A stretch of DNA of 64,000 bases, from assembly GCA_045586925.1 (NCBI GenBank), contig JAZNBG010000012.1, forward strand, positions 62,001 to 126,000, read 5' to 3'. Below the pieces are notes generated by a model, which was not told the DNA's origin, searched no databases, and worked only from the letters and a program-made list of their open reading frames with translations. The DNA is from SIG440 sp045586925 (GTDB taxonomy: Bacteria; Bacillota; Clostridia; Monoglobales; Monoglobaceae). Each line of letters begins with the position of its first letter. The first letter of the stretch is position 1. This document shows, one piece after another, positions 1-7,974 of the stretch. Both the position numbers and the translations under genes were made by a program.

Positions 1-834
1 AAGATCCTGACCGTTGTTTCCTGCGCGGATGCCCATATATCTTAAAGATGTTTTAGGGATAATTGTGCCTTTATAAAATCTGTTTGCTTCCAGCTCTTCA
101 CTGCGATTTTCGGCAAATTTATCCATTACTTCAAGAACAACAGGAATTGCAAGTGCCGCATTCTTTGCGCTGTCTGCAGGGTTTGCGGTATGATAAATGT
201 ATTTAAACTCACCGCCACCGCTGCCGCAATGCCATATCTGATTTTCTCTTCCGTCCATATTTACAATACGATTGCAGGGGTATTTCATAGCCGCCGCCAT
301 CGCACCGTGTGAGCCGCCGTATTCTTCGTCGGAATATGCCGAGAATACAAGATTGCGTTTTGGTTCAAAGCCCTCATCCTTTAAAAGCTTTATAAGGAAC
401 AAACCGGTAGCCAAAGCATATTTATCATCAACCGCGCCTCTGCCGAAAATCTTGCCGTCTTTTATTAAACCGCAAAATGGGTCAAATTCCCAGTTGGCAG
501 GATCACCCGTCTGCACTGTATCAGAATGTCCCATAATCATAAGCTCGTTTACATCTTCAGCACCTTTCCATACAGCAGATACATTGTATCTGTTCTCTAA
601 GCCTCTGCCGGGAAGATAGTCCGGATGCTCTTCAAAACCTTCAAGTTCAAGGGGTGAATAAAGTTCACTTTCTAACCCAAGCTCCTGACACAAACTATGT
701 ATATGTCTTGCAAGATTTTCCTCGTTGCCCCAGTTTGGTGTACCCTCGGAAGGTATTTTAACAAGAGAACTTAAAAGTTCAAAAAGTTCGTCTTTTCTTT
801 CTTCGATTAAATTTATAATATGCTTTGTGTCCAT
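1..834 (-). CDS. M20-family metallopeptidase (ArgE/DapE/dipeptidase-like), partial
   Basis: The gene runs off the left edge, so only the N-terminal 278 codons are present. The translation carries the M20 zinc-site pattern: a GHSDTVQTGD motif (first metal His/Asp), then GRGAVDDKYA (bridging Asp), then SDEEYGGSHGA (catalytic Glu pair). Enzymes of this family hydrolyse peptide or N-acyl amino-acid bonds with two zinc ions in the cytoplasm. The substrate cannot be told from this fragment. The ATG follows a GGAGG with normal spacing, and a good sigma-A-type promoter lies upstream. It is transcribed divergently from spoIIGA and looks monocistronic at its 5' end. Confidence 0.85.
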   Translation of the reverse strand, partial: MDTKHIINLIEERKDELFELLSSLVKIPSEGTPNWGNEENLARHIHSLCQELGLESELYSPLELEGFEEHPDYLPGRGLENRYNVSAVWKGAEDVNELMIMGHSDTVQTGDPANWEFDPFCGLIKDGKIFGRGAVDDKYALATGLFLIKLLKDEGFEPKRNLVFSAYSDEEYGGSHGAMAAAMKYPCNRIVNMDGRENQIWHCGSGGGEFKYIYHTANPADSAKNAALAIPVVLEVMDKFAENRSEELEANRFYKGTIIPKTSLRYMGIRAGNNGQDL

Positions 835-903
835 TTTATAAACCTCCAATCAAATACATAATGCATAAGACATTTATCTTAATGTAATTAATTTACTGTC
901 ATA

Positions 904-932
904 ATTATAACATATATAAGCCGTTATTTCAA
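904..932 (-). promoter_or_regulatory. sigma-A-type promoter of the M20 peptidase gene
   Basis: Read on the minus strand: TTGAAA (927-932), a 17-bp spacer, TATAAT (904-909). It lies about 70 bp upstream of the ATG, which has its own GGAGG. Confidence 0.6.
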
Positions 933-962
933 TACAAATTTAAAATTTATTCACATACCTTA

Positions 963-996
963 TGCGACAAAAAATTCACGGACAAAATGATATTCT
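963..996 (+). promoter_or_regulatory. possible Spo0A box and -10 upstream of spoIIGA
   Basis: TGCGACAAA at 963-971 differs by one base from the reverse-strand 0A box TTCGACAAA. TATTCT at 991-996 could be a -10 and sits just before the AAAGGAG ribosome site. In Bacillus the spoIIG operon is Spo0A-activated from a sigma-A promoter, so this placement is expected. The match alone is weak. Confidence 0.3.
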
Positions 997-1017
997 AATA
1001 CCGAAAGGAGTGATGCC

Positions 1018-1890
1018 GTGAAACCCATTGTTTACATAGATATGCTGTTTTTGCTGAATTTTCTGATGGATTCAGTAACGCTTTATGCTACGGCTCTTTT
1101 TTTAAGAAAGCCACTGGCGGTTTGGCGTATGACGCTCTCTGCCGCAATTGCCGCATTATACTCTTGCGTTATGTTTTTTCCGCAACTGTCTTTTATGTAT
1201 TCACTCTTATTAAAAGCGGTATTTCTTTTTGCAATATCAACTATGGCTTTTCCTTCAAGAATACCTTCCGTTATATTAAAAAACGGCGTTGTATTCTTTG
1301 GGGTAAACACAGTCTTTGGCGGTATAATGCTTGCCCTTATATTTGCAACCGATTTTGGCAGAATACTCGGAGCGGCGGTATCAAACGGCGAAATCTATCT
1401 CAATATCAGCTTTGAATTGCTGATTATATCCACCCTTTTAGCATATACCGTGGTATATATAATTTCATACATAAAAAAGCAAAATATACAAAATGCAAAG
1501 GTAACTGCCCGACTTACCATATATTTTGCAGGCAAAGAAGTTACTGTATCTGCCCTTTGCGACACAGGCTGTACGCTTTGTGACCCGATTTCAGGCGCAC
1601 CTGCTGTAGTTATATCCCCAAAAATTGCAAGAGAACTGTTGCCGCAAGGACACCCCGAAACAAAATACCGACCTTTGCCCTTTGTAACTGTTGACAATGC
1701 CAAAGGAATTTTAGACGGCTTTATCCCCGATAAGCTGACTGTTGACGGAAATGAAATCACACACTCGGTTATCGGCATTTCAAAAACCGATATGGATACA
1801 TTCTCTGCCATATTCAATCCTGAATTAATCGAAAACAATAATCAAAGAAAGGCTGTGAACATTTTTGATTTACCTGATACTGTTGCTTGA
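1018..1890 (+). CDS. spoIIGA: SpoIIGA, pro-sigma-E processing aspartic protease
   Basis: SpoIIGA is the membrane-embedded aspartic protease that removes the pro-sequence of sigma-E in the mother cell after a signal from the forespore. The 290-aa product has about five hydrophobic segments in residues 1-155, then a soluble domain with the aspartic-protease signature ALCDTGCTLCDP (DTG), as expected for the family. It starts with GTG behind AAAGGAG. The next gene, sigE, begins inside its last codons, the usual spoIIGA-sigE operon. The length is close to the Bacillus protein (about 309 aa). Confidence 0.95.
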   Translation: MKPIVYIDMLFLLNFLMDSVTLYATALFLRKPLAVWRMTLSAAIAALYSCVMFFPQLSFMYSLLLKAVFLFAISTMAFPSRIPSVILKNGVVFFGVNTVFGGIMLALIFATDFGRILGAAVSNGEIYLNISFELLIISTLLAYTVVYIISYIKKQNIQNAKVTARLTIYFAGKEVTVSALCDTGCTLCDPISGAPAVVISPKIARELLPQGHPETKYRPLPFVTVDNAKGILDGFIPDKLTVDGNEITHSVIGISKTDMDTFSAIFNPELIENNNQRKAVNIFDLPDTVA

Positions 1891-2584
1891 AAAAATTTTC
1901 AGATTTATTAAAGAAAAAAGATACGTACACTACATCGGCGGTACAGACACTCTTCCTGCACCACTGACACCGGCTCAGGAAGAAGTCTTGCTTGAAAATC
2001 TGCGGCTGGGCAAGGATTTGCAAAGCTCCCGCACACATCTTATTGAGCACAATCTGCGGTTGGTTGTATACATAGCAAAAAAATTTGAGAATACCGGTGT
2101 TGGTGTTGAAGATTTAATCTCGATAGGCACAATCGGTCTTATCAAGGCAATTAACACCTTTAAGCCCGACAAAAACATAAAGCTTGCCACCTATGCATCC
2201 CGTTGTATAGAAAACGAAATCCTTATGTATCTGCGGAAAAACAATTCAAACAAAGCCAACATCTCGATTGACGAGCCACTTAATGTTGACTGGGACGGAA
2301 ACGAATTGTTGCTTTCGGATATTCTTGGGACGGACAACGATATTACCCAAAGAAAAATCGAAGATAATGTCGATAAAGAGCTTTTGCAGATTGCATTAAA
2401 ACGGCTGTCTGAACGCGAGCAAAAAATAATGAATTTGCGTTTTGGGATTGGAGGCACAGGAGAAGAAAAAACACAAAAACAGGTTGCTGATATGCTGGGA
2501 ATTTCGCAGTCATACATATCACGGCTTGAAAAAAGAATAATGTCACGCCTGAAGCGTGACATTAACAAAATGATTAATGGTTAG
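1865..2584 (+). CDS. sigE: RNA polymerase sporulation sigma factor sigma-E
   Basis: The 239-aa product matches sigma-E over its whole length: the NLRLVVYIAKKFENTG and ISIGTIGLIKAI region 2 segments, CIENEILMYLRK, and a region 4 helix-turn-helix (GISQSYISRLEKRI). It directs early mother-cell sporulation genes. The only plausible start is TTG at 1865, overlapping the end of spoIIGA by 26 bp, with AAAGAAAGG about 12 nt upstream. Residues 1-22 (hydrophobic and basic, ending before YVHYIGG) correspond to the pro-sequence removed by SpoIIGA. A strong terminator follows, and sigG is not adjacent as it is in Bacillus. Confidence 0.95.
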   Translation: MIYLILLLEKIFRFIKEKRYVHYIGGTDTLPAPLTPAQEEVLLENLRLGKDLQSSRTHLIEHNLRLVVYIAKKFENTGVGVEDLISIGTIGLIKAINTFKPDKNIKLATYASRCIENEILMYLRKNNSNKANISIDEPLNVDWDGNELLLSDILGTDNDITQRKIEDNVDKELLQIALKRLSEREQKIMNLRFGIGGTGEEKTQKQVADMLGISQSYISRLEKRIMSRLKRDINKMING

Positions 2585-2672
2585 TGGGATGATAAAATAG
2601 TCCGGATCGCAAAAAGACATGGAAATTGATAGATACAAACCGCTAAGTAGTGAAAAAACTTTTATAAATGTT

Positions 2673-2706
2673 GAAAAATCGCTTTTTTATGCGATTTTTC
2701 TATTTT
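2673..2706 (+). terminator. rho-independent terminator of spoIIGA-sigE
   Basis: A perfect 10-bp stem, GAAAAATCGC (2673-2682) with GCGATTTTTC (2691-2700), is followed by TATTTT. It lies 88 nt after the sigE stop. Confidence 0.8.
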
Positions 2707-2724
2707 AATTGTCTTTTTGCTACG

Positions 2725-2798
2725 CACAAACCTCGCCTCTCGGTGTACACAAGTACACCTTCGGGTATCCCAAAGCAACAGCTTTGGCTCGGTTTGTG
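2725..2798. repeat. short cloverleaf-forming palindromic element
   Basis: This 74-bp element lies between convergent sigE and cwlD. It has an outer inverted repeat, CACAAACC (2725-2732) with GGTTTGTG (2791-2798). Inside are two perfect 7-bp hairpins with 4-nt loops: GGTGTAC/GTACACC (2742-2759) and CCAAAGC/GCTTTGG (2770-2787). Together they can fold as a three-way junction. On the minus strand the linker after the CCAAAGC hairpin reads ATACCCGA, as in the element at 36107-36213. It contains no open frame and no T-run, so it is more likely a MITE-like repeat than a terminator. Confidence 0.65.
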
Positions 2799-2824
2799 TG
2801 TTCCGAATCAATTTTACCTATCCC

Positions 2825-3541
2825 CTAATGAATGTATTTAATTATCCCCATGTAAATTCCTTCTGCAACCAACTTCTGATACTCAGCAGTTTTAAGAAGG
2901 TTTGCCTCGTCTGTATTTGACAAAAAACCACATTCAATAAGTGCTGACGGAACGCTGTTATCACGCAGAACAAAAATACTGTCACCGCTTCCCTTTGCAA
3001 CCCGATTATTGCCGTCTTTAAGCACATCTTTAAGGGATTGCTGAATTGCCTCGGCAAGCAGCCTGTTTTCCTGGGAGTCGTCATCATAAAAGACCTGTGC
3101 ACCACGGTATTTTGACTGTTCAAACTTGTTCATATGAATACTTATAAAGATATCCGCCTTATACTTTTCAATGTCCGATTTGCGCATTTGCAGGTCGGAT
3201 TTTTTTTGCGATACTCCCTTATCACGATTGGGGTCGGCAGTATTAGTGTCGGTATCTCTTGTCATATAAGCCTTACCGCCGCCTGCCTCAACATATTCTT
3301 TTAGGAAATTTGCTATTGCAAGGTTAATTTCCTTTTCAACTGCTCCATTGGCAGATGCGCCTGCATCAATTCCACCGTGTCCGGGGTCAATTAAAATTGT
3401 TTTTCCCGCCAATGGAGATGCCGCTGTACTTTGGGTCAGCATATTCTGTATCACAATTTCAATCCCCGACGCCGCAAGTACCGCAATCGCAACAACAAGC
3501 GTGGCAATTATCCGCTTCATATGAAAAACCTTAAATTTCAC
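2825..3541 (-). CDS. cwlD: N-acetylmuramoyl-L-alanine amidase, CwlD type
   Basis: An Amidase_3 protein of 238 aa that cleaves the MurNAc-L-Ala bond. The germination-specific CwlD members act in making muramic-lactam spore cortex. It has an N-terminal membrane or signal segment (residues 9-27) and zinc/catalytic motifs IDPGHGGIDAG, VEKEIN, FISIHMN and ALIECGF. The length and single-domain layout match CwlD. The GTG at 3541 has AGGTGA 6 nt upstream; an internal ATG at 3520 is less well placed. A sporulation-type promoter candidate lies at 3561-3588. The family is certain; the CwlD assignment rests on size and sporulation context. Confidence 0.85.
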   Translation of the reverse strand: MKFKVFHMKRIIATLVVAIAVLAASGIEIVIQNMLTQSTAASPLAGKTILIDPGHGGIDAGASANGAVEKEINLAIANFLKEYVEAGGGKAYMTRDTDTNTADPNRDKGVSQKKSDLQMRKSDIEKYKADIFISIHMNKFEQSKYRGAQVFYDDDSQENRLLAEAIQQSLKDVLKDGNNRVAKGSGDSIFVLRDNSVPSALIECGFLSNTDEANLLKTAEYQKLVAEGIYMGIIKYIH

Positions 3542-3560
3542 TCTCTGTCACCTCAGAGAA

Positions 3561-3588
3561 TGTTTATGTTAAATTCGGCTTAATTATG
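3561..3588 (-). promoter_or_regulatory. candidate sigma-E-like promoter of cwlD
   Basis: On the minus strand CATAATT (3582-3588) is followed after 13 bp by CATAAACA (3561-3568). This resembles the sigma-E consensus (-35 near ATATT, -10 CATACAAT). It sits in the 68-bp gap between the LRR gene and cwlD, so cwlD probably has its own promoter. Confidence 0.4.
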
Positions 3589-3609
3589 TTTTAAAAATCT
3601 ATTTTCATA

Positions 3610-5286
3610 CTATTCAATTACCTCTGTCGCTGTTACAGGGACTAAACTTGACATATCAGTCCAAACCATAATTTTTGCATTTGTATATGCCTGGGTTGCC
3701 GTAAAGGTAAGTTTTTCGCCTTCATAAATTCCAAGATGAGCTTCAATAAAATCATCCCCATCGTAAAATGCAACAATAATTGTTTTTCCGTTTTCCACAT
3801 TTATAGGATTGACAGTATAAGTTTTGCCATCTTTAGAAACGTTGGTTCTAGTGTGTTTTACGTAAATAACAGCATTTGTCAAATCATCCGTATTGTCCCA
3901 CCGAAAAAGATATCTCCATTCATCTTCAGTCCCATAAAAATATATTGTTTCCAATCCTATACAATCATCAAATGCATCAGTTCCTATAGATTTCACGCTA
4001 TAGGGAAGTGTTATGTTGGCTAAACTGCTACAGTTAGAAAATGCTTTAGCGCCTATTGTTGTTACACTCCCTGGAATAGTTATACTGGTTATACTACTGC
4101 AATTAGAAAACGCATTTCCATATATAGATGTTACTTTGTCAGGAATTACTATGTCCGTTAAACTACTACAATTCATAAATGTCTGAGTACCTATAGATGT
4201 CACATTGTTTCCTATAATTACACTTTCTAATTTTTTGCAATCGGAAAATGTATAGTCAGGTATTGATGTTACACCATTTCCTATCGTTATATGAGCCAAA
4301 TTTCTACATCTACGAAACACACTCTGACCCATTGTTGTTACACTATCAGGAATTGTTATACTAACTAAACTAGTACAATTTGCAAACGCCTCGATACCTA
4401 TTGATTCCACACTGTTACCGATTGTTACACTTTCTAATTTCCCGCAATCAATAAACGCATAGTCGCCTATGGAGGTTATATTATTTCCGATTTTTATACT
4501 TGTTAAACCATCACATCCTGAAAAAGTATCGTCACCTATAGAGGTTACACCATCGGGAATTGTTATGCTTGTTATCTTACCACAATCCCAAAATGCCTGT
4601 TCACCTATAAATGTTACACTGTCGGGGATTGTTATGCTTTCTAAGTTTACACATCCCTCAAAAGCATCGTCCCCTATAGATATTAAGCCCTTGCCGCCAA
4701 TTAAACTTGCTAAATTTTTGCAATATCCGAATGCGCTGACACCTATAGATGTTACACTGTCGGGGATTGTTATGCTTTCTAAGCTGCTACAACCGTGAAA
4801 TGCATAGTCTCCTATAAATGTTACGCTTTTGCCGATTGATACATTTACAAGGCTGGCACAATCAGTAAACGCATTATCGCCTATGGATGTTACTCCGTCA
4901 AGAAGCGTTACACTTTCTAAACTGATACACCCCTGAAATGCATATTCACCTATGGATACTACACTTTTGCCGATTGTTACATCTATCAGGCTATCGCAAT
5001 TTTTGAACGCATATTCCCCTATAGATATTACATTGTCTGGAACAACCATACTTTTTATATTACAAAAGTAAAACGCATAACTGCCTATGGATGTTACCGG
5101 GTACTCTTCAATATATTCTGGAATTTCCACCACCGTTGCGGAAGTGTCACAGTCTGTTATTGTAACCTCGCCGTTGGATATAGTATAGGTTAAATATCCG
5201 TCAGTTTCAGCAGATACACCTGTCATACAAAAAGCAAATATAAAAAAATATATTATACCTAGTGATAATAAAATTATCTTTTTCAT
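3610..5286 (-). CDS. secreted BspA-type leucine-rich-repeat (LRR_5) protein
   Basis: A 558-aa exported protein. The signal peptide covers residues 1-26 (cleavage after VSA). About 17 repeats of roughly 23 residues follow, of the LRR_5 pattern (for example SIGDYAFIDCGKLESVTI). The C-terminal domain of about 80 residues ends in KIMVWTDMSSLVPV. BspA-like proteins are surface or secreted and are linked to adhesion in other bacteria; no specific ligand can be named. The ATG at 5286 was chosen because AAAGGTGG lies 8 nt upstream; the frame is open a further 7 codons. The C-terminal domain resembles the ends of the proteins at 59078 and 36395. Confidence 0.85.
   Translation of the reverse strand: MKKIILLSLGIIYFFIFAFCMTGVSAETDGYLTYTISNGEVTITDCDTSATVVEIPEYIEEYPVTSIGSYAFYFCNIKSMVVPDNVISIGEYAFKNCDSLIDVTIGKSVVSIGEYAFQGCISLESVTLLDGVTSIGDNAFTDCASLVNVSIGKSVTFIGDYAFHGCSSLESITIPDSVTSIGVSAFGYCKNLASLIGGKGLISIGDDAFEGCVNLESITIPDSVTFIGEQAFWDCGKITSITIPDGVTSIGDDTFSGCDGLTSIKIGNNITSIGDYAFIDCGKLESVTIGNSVESIGIEAFANCTSLVSITIPDSVTTMGQSVFRRCRNLAHITIGNGVTSIPDYTFSDCKKLESVIIGNNVTSIGTQTFMNCSSLTDIVIPDKVTSIYGNAFSNCSSITSITIPGSVTTIGAKAFSNCSSLANITLPYSVKSIGTDAFDDCIGLETIYFYGTEDEWRYLFRWDNTDDLTNAVIYVKHTRTNVSKDGKTYTVNPINVENGKTIIVAFYDGDDFIEAHLGIYEGEKLTFTATQAYTNAKIMVWTDMSSLVPVTATEVIE
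3960..5100 (-). repeat. tandem 69-bp coding repeats (LRR_5 units)
   Basis: The DNA repeats with a period of about 69 bp (23 codons), visible as recurrent blocks coding for SIG-x-AF-x-C and SITIPDSVTS. The close similarity of several neighbouring units, for example around 4540-4660 and 4740-4790, would allow gain or loss of units by recombination. This is coding sequence, not an array of spacers. Confidence 0.75.
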
Positions 5287-5342
5287 TAGCTGAACCACCT
5301 TTAGCAATCTTTTTACGCCGCACGTTAATTTACATATAACAC

Positions 5343-5691
5343 CTCATCCACCACAAGCGGTCCCCCTTCCCCTCACAGGTGAAGGCGTGACTTTACAATT
5401 TTTCGGCTTCCCCTTCAAGTAACCACTGATTAAATCGGATTTTTTTGAAACAATCCTCCCGTCAGCCTTCGGCTGCCACCCTCCTTTACACAAGGAGGGC
5501 TTAACGATGCGGTTTGCAAGGCTCCCTTGTGTAAAGGGCCGGAACGTTAAGACGATATGCCGGTGGCATATCGATAGCGCAAGATTGCAAAATGCGAGAG
5601 CATTTTGCTGTTGAGTGACTGTGGGATTGTAAAATAAGAATTAATCATCATTTACTCAAGGGGAAGTTGTCACCGATAGGTGACTGATGAG
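5343..5691. repeat. outer palindromic repeat, split by a second repeat
   Basis: The gene-free stretch 5287-5761 is filled with repeats. The ends CTCATCCACC (5343-5352) and GGTGACTGATGAG (5679-5691) are inverted copies of each other. The right part has a perfect GTCACC-GATA-GGTGAC hairpin. The left part has a CCTTCCCCT/AGGTGAAGG stem with one mismatch. The stretch between them holds the separate element 5451-5629. I read this as a MITE-like element interrupted by another. Confidence 0.5.
5451..5629. repeat. MITE-like palindromic repeat, copy 1 (inner element)
   Basis: Terminal inverted repeats are CAATCCTCCCGTCA (5451-5464) and TGACTGTGGGATTG (5616-5629). Internal hairpins are CCCTCCTT/AAGGAGGG, CGATATGCC-GGT-GGCATATCG (about 5553-5573) and GCAAAATGC-GAGA-GCATTTTGC (5587-5608). 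The right part (5518-5629) recurs at 62671-62780 with few differences. No transposase is nearby, so it would have to be moved in trans. Confidence 0.7.
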
Positions 5692-5761
5692 ACAACAATA
5701 CTTTGTTCTTAAATATTCTGAACAGCCTTGCATTGCAGGGCTGTTGCCTTATATAAAAATA

Positions 5762-7948
5762 TCATTCAAACAATGAAAGCTGTTCGTCCTCGGCATCTTC
5801 GGGGCGGATTACCGCTCCCTTTGCCGGAATGTTCTTGGTGCGATAGTGTTTAATGTCTTTTATGCCCGACTCACTAACCGGCTTAACATCTGCCAATTTG
5901 CTGTTTTTTGTAGGCAGCATAACATTTACACCCTGAGAATTTTTAGTGGTCTTTAGTGCAACCTGGGCTGAATTAAAGATAAGCGCTTTACCAATATTGC
6001 TTATGGCAACCAGCTCAGCATCCTCGGGCAGATACATAACCTTAACCAAGGGTGATGCAGTAGAATATGCATTTATCAGTTTCTTTCTGTTTTGCTTGGT
6101 TTCATAGCCGGCTATATCAATCTTTGCCATTTTTCCGTTTTCAAAGCAGAAAAGTATGTTACCCTTATATTCCTTTGTGACAACAATACCCACAACACGT
6201 TCGCCCTCGCCCATTGAAAGAAGGTTGGGCATATACTCACCAAGCAGGCTTGCTTTGCTGTCGGGAATTTCATAAGCACGGGTTTTGTAAACCTCGCCCG
6301 AGCTTGAAAACACAAGAACCTCGGCAGTATTGTCTGTGTCAACGCATTGGACAATTCTGTCGCCCTCCTTGACCTTTTGCTCGCCGCTGGTGCGCAGTGC
6401 GTGGTGCGAAATCTTCTTTACATAGCCATCCTGAGTTATAAACATCATAACAGGATAGTTGTCTATCTGTTCTTCTTCCACCACATTTTCAGTTGCGGCA
6501 TCATAAACTATTGTACTCTTTCGCTCGGTGCCAAACTTCTTAATTATCTCTTTAAGCTGTTTTTCTATAATCTTTTCGATTTTTTTGTTCTTTTCAAGGG
6601 TATCACGAAGCTCTGCAATTTCTTCTTCAAGCTCCTTGATTTCTGCTGTGCGTTTTAAAATATATTCTTTATTAAGGTTACGCAGCTTTATTTCAGCAAC
6701 AAATTCTGCCTGAATTTCGTCAATTCCAAAGCCTTTCATCAAATTGGGAACAACCATTTGGTCTTCTTCGGTTTCGCGGACAATTTTTATTGCCTTGTCA
6801 ATATCAAGAAGAATCTTTTCAAGACCCCTGAGGAGATGCAGCTTTGCGCTCTTTTTGTCAATGTCATAGCGTATGCCACGCTTGATGCAATGCTTGCGAA
6901 ATCTCAGCCATTCGCTGATAATGTCTTTAACGCCAAGAACCATAGGAGAGCCCTCGACAAGAATGTTAAAGTTACAGCCAAAGCTATCCTGCAAGGGTGT
7001 CATCTTAAAGAGCTTTGCCATCAGTTTATCGGGGTCGGTACCACGTTTTACATCTATGGTAACCTTTAGACCCTTTAGGTCGGTTTCGTCACGGATATCA
7101 GAAATCTCCTTCAGTTTGCCGCCCTTTATCAGTTCTATTATCTTTTCAATAATTGCCTCAACCGTTGTGGTATAAGGGATTTCCTTTATATCAATACAGT
7201 GCTGTTTTTTGTCATATTCATACTTTGCACGGATTTTGAAGGAGCCTCTGCCTGTTTCGTAAATCTCACGCATTATGGCTTCTTCAAAGATGATTTCGCC
7301 GCCGGTCGAAAAGTCGGGGGCTTTAAGAACCTCCATAATATCAGAGTCAGGTTCCTTCATCATTTTGATTGTAGCCTCACATATTTCGGTAAGGTTAAAG
7401 CTGCATATATTTGACGCCATACCAACCGCAATGCCCTGATTTGGGTTTACCAGAATATTGGGAAAGCTGACAGGAAGCAGGGTTGGTTCCTTTAAGGTTC
7501 CGTCATAGTTGTCAACTAAATCAACGGTTTCTTTATCTATATCCTTAAAAACCTCGCTGCAGATTTTTGAAAGCTTTACCTCGGTATAACGTGCAGCAGC
7601 ATACGCCATATCCCTTGAATACTGACGGCCAAAGTTACCTTTTGAGTCAACAAGCGGGTGAAGCAGTGCCTGATGACCCTCGGTAAGACGTACCATTGTT
7701 TCATAAATTGCCGCATCGCCGTGAGGATTAAGCTTCATTGTCTGTCCGACAACGTTTGCGGATTTTGTACGGCCGCCGCCTATCAAGCCCATTTTATACA
7801 TAGTATAAAGGAGCTTTCTGTGTGCAGGTTTAAAGCCGTCAATCTCGGGAATCGCTCTTGAAACAATTACGCTCATTGCATAGGGCATATAGTTGGTCTC
7901 TAAGGTTTCTGTTATATTCTGAAGTTCAATAACAGGTTTTTTTGCCAT
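5762..7948 (-). CDS. type IIA topoisomerase subunit A (ParC/GyrA family)
   Basis: The 728-aa product is the DNA-cleaving and rejoining subunit of a type II topoisomerase. The N-terminal winged-helix domain contains AARYTEV with the catalytic Tyr121 after Arg120. A tower and coiled-coil region spans roughly 350-470, and a C-terminal beta-pinwheel lies near 490-700. No GyrA box (QRRGGKG-like) is visible in the pinwheel, which argues for a topoisomerase IV-like decatenase rather than gyrase. It lies 26 bp downstream of its partner subunit at 7975 and probably shares its promoter. I leave the symbol blank because the pair is divergent from textbook ParC/ParE. Confidence 0.85.
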   Translation of the reverse strand: MAKKPVIELQNITETLETNYMPYAMSVIVSRAIPEIDGFKPAHRKLLYTMYKMGLIGGGRTKSANVVGQTMKLNPHGDAAIYETMVRLTEGHQALLHPLVDSKGNFGRQYSRDMAYAAARYTEVKLSKICSEVFKDIDKETVDLVDNYDGTLKEPTLLPVSFPNILVNPNQGIAVGMASNICSFNLTEICEATIKMMKEPDSDIMEVLKAPDFSTGGEIIFEEAIMREIYETGRGSFKIRAKYEYDKKQHCIDIKEIPYTTTVEAIIEKIIELIKGGKLKEISDIRDETDLKGLKVTIDVKRGTDPDKLMAKLFKMTPLQDSFGCNFNILVEGSPMVLGVKDIISEWLRFRKHCIKRGIRYDIDKKSAKLHLLRGLEKILLDIDKAIKIVRETEEDQMVVPNLMKGFGIDEIQAEFVAEIKLRNLNKEYILKRTAEIKELEEEIAELRDTLEKNKKIEKIIEKQLKEIIKKFGTERKSTIVYDAATENVVEEEQIDNYPVMMFITQDGYVKKISHHALRTSGEQKVKEGDRIVQCVDTDNTAEVLVFSSSGEVYKTRAYEIPDSKASLLGEYMPNLLSMGEGERVVGIVVTKEYKGNILFCFENGKMAKIDIAGYETKQNRKKLINAYSTASPLVKVMYLPEDAELVAISNIGKALIFNSAQVALKTTKNSQGVNVMLPTKNSKLADVKPVSESGIKDIKHYRTKNIPAKGAVIRPEDAEDEQLSLFE

Positions 7949-7974
7949 TGAATTTGTCCTCCGTTTTTCTACTT

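Noticed and set aside
3960..5100. Regular spacing of near-identical blocks that could suggest a CRISPR array
   Set aside because: The period is about 69 bp, the whole stretch is one open frame, and the units translate to LRR_5 repeats. There are no unique spacers and no cas genes.
5762..7948. Annotation as DNA gyrase subunit A
   Set aside because: No GyrA box is visible in the C-terminal pinwheel, so supercoiling activity is not supported; a topoisomerase IV-like label is safer.
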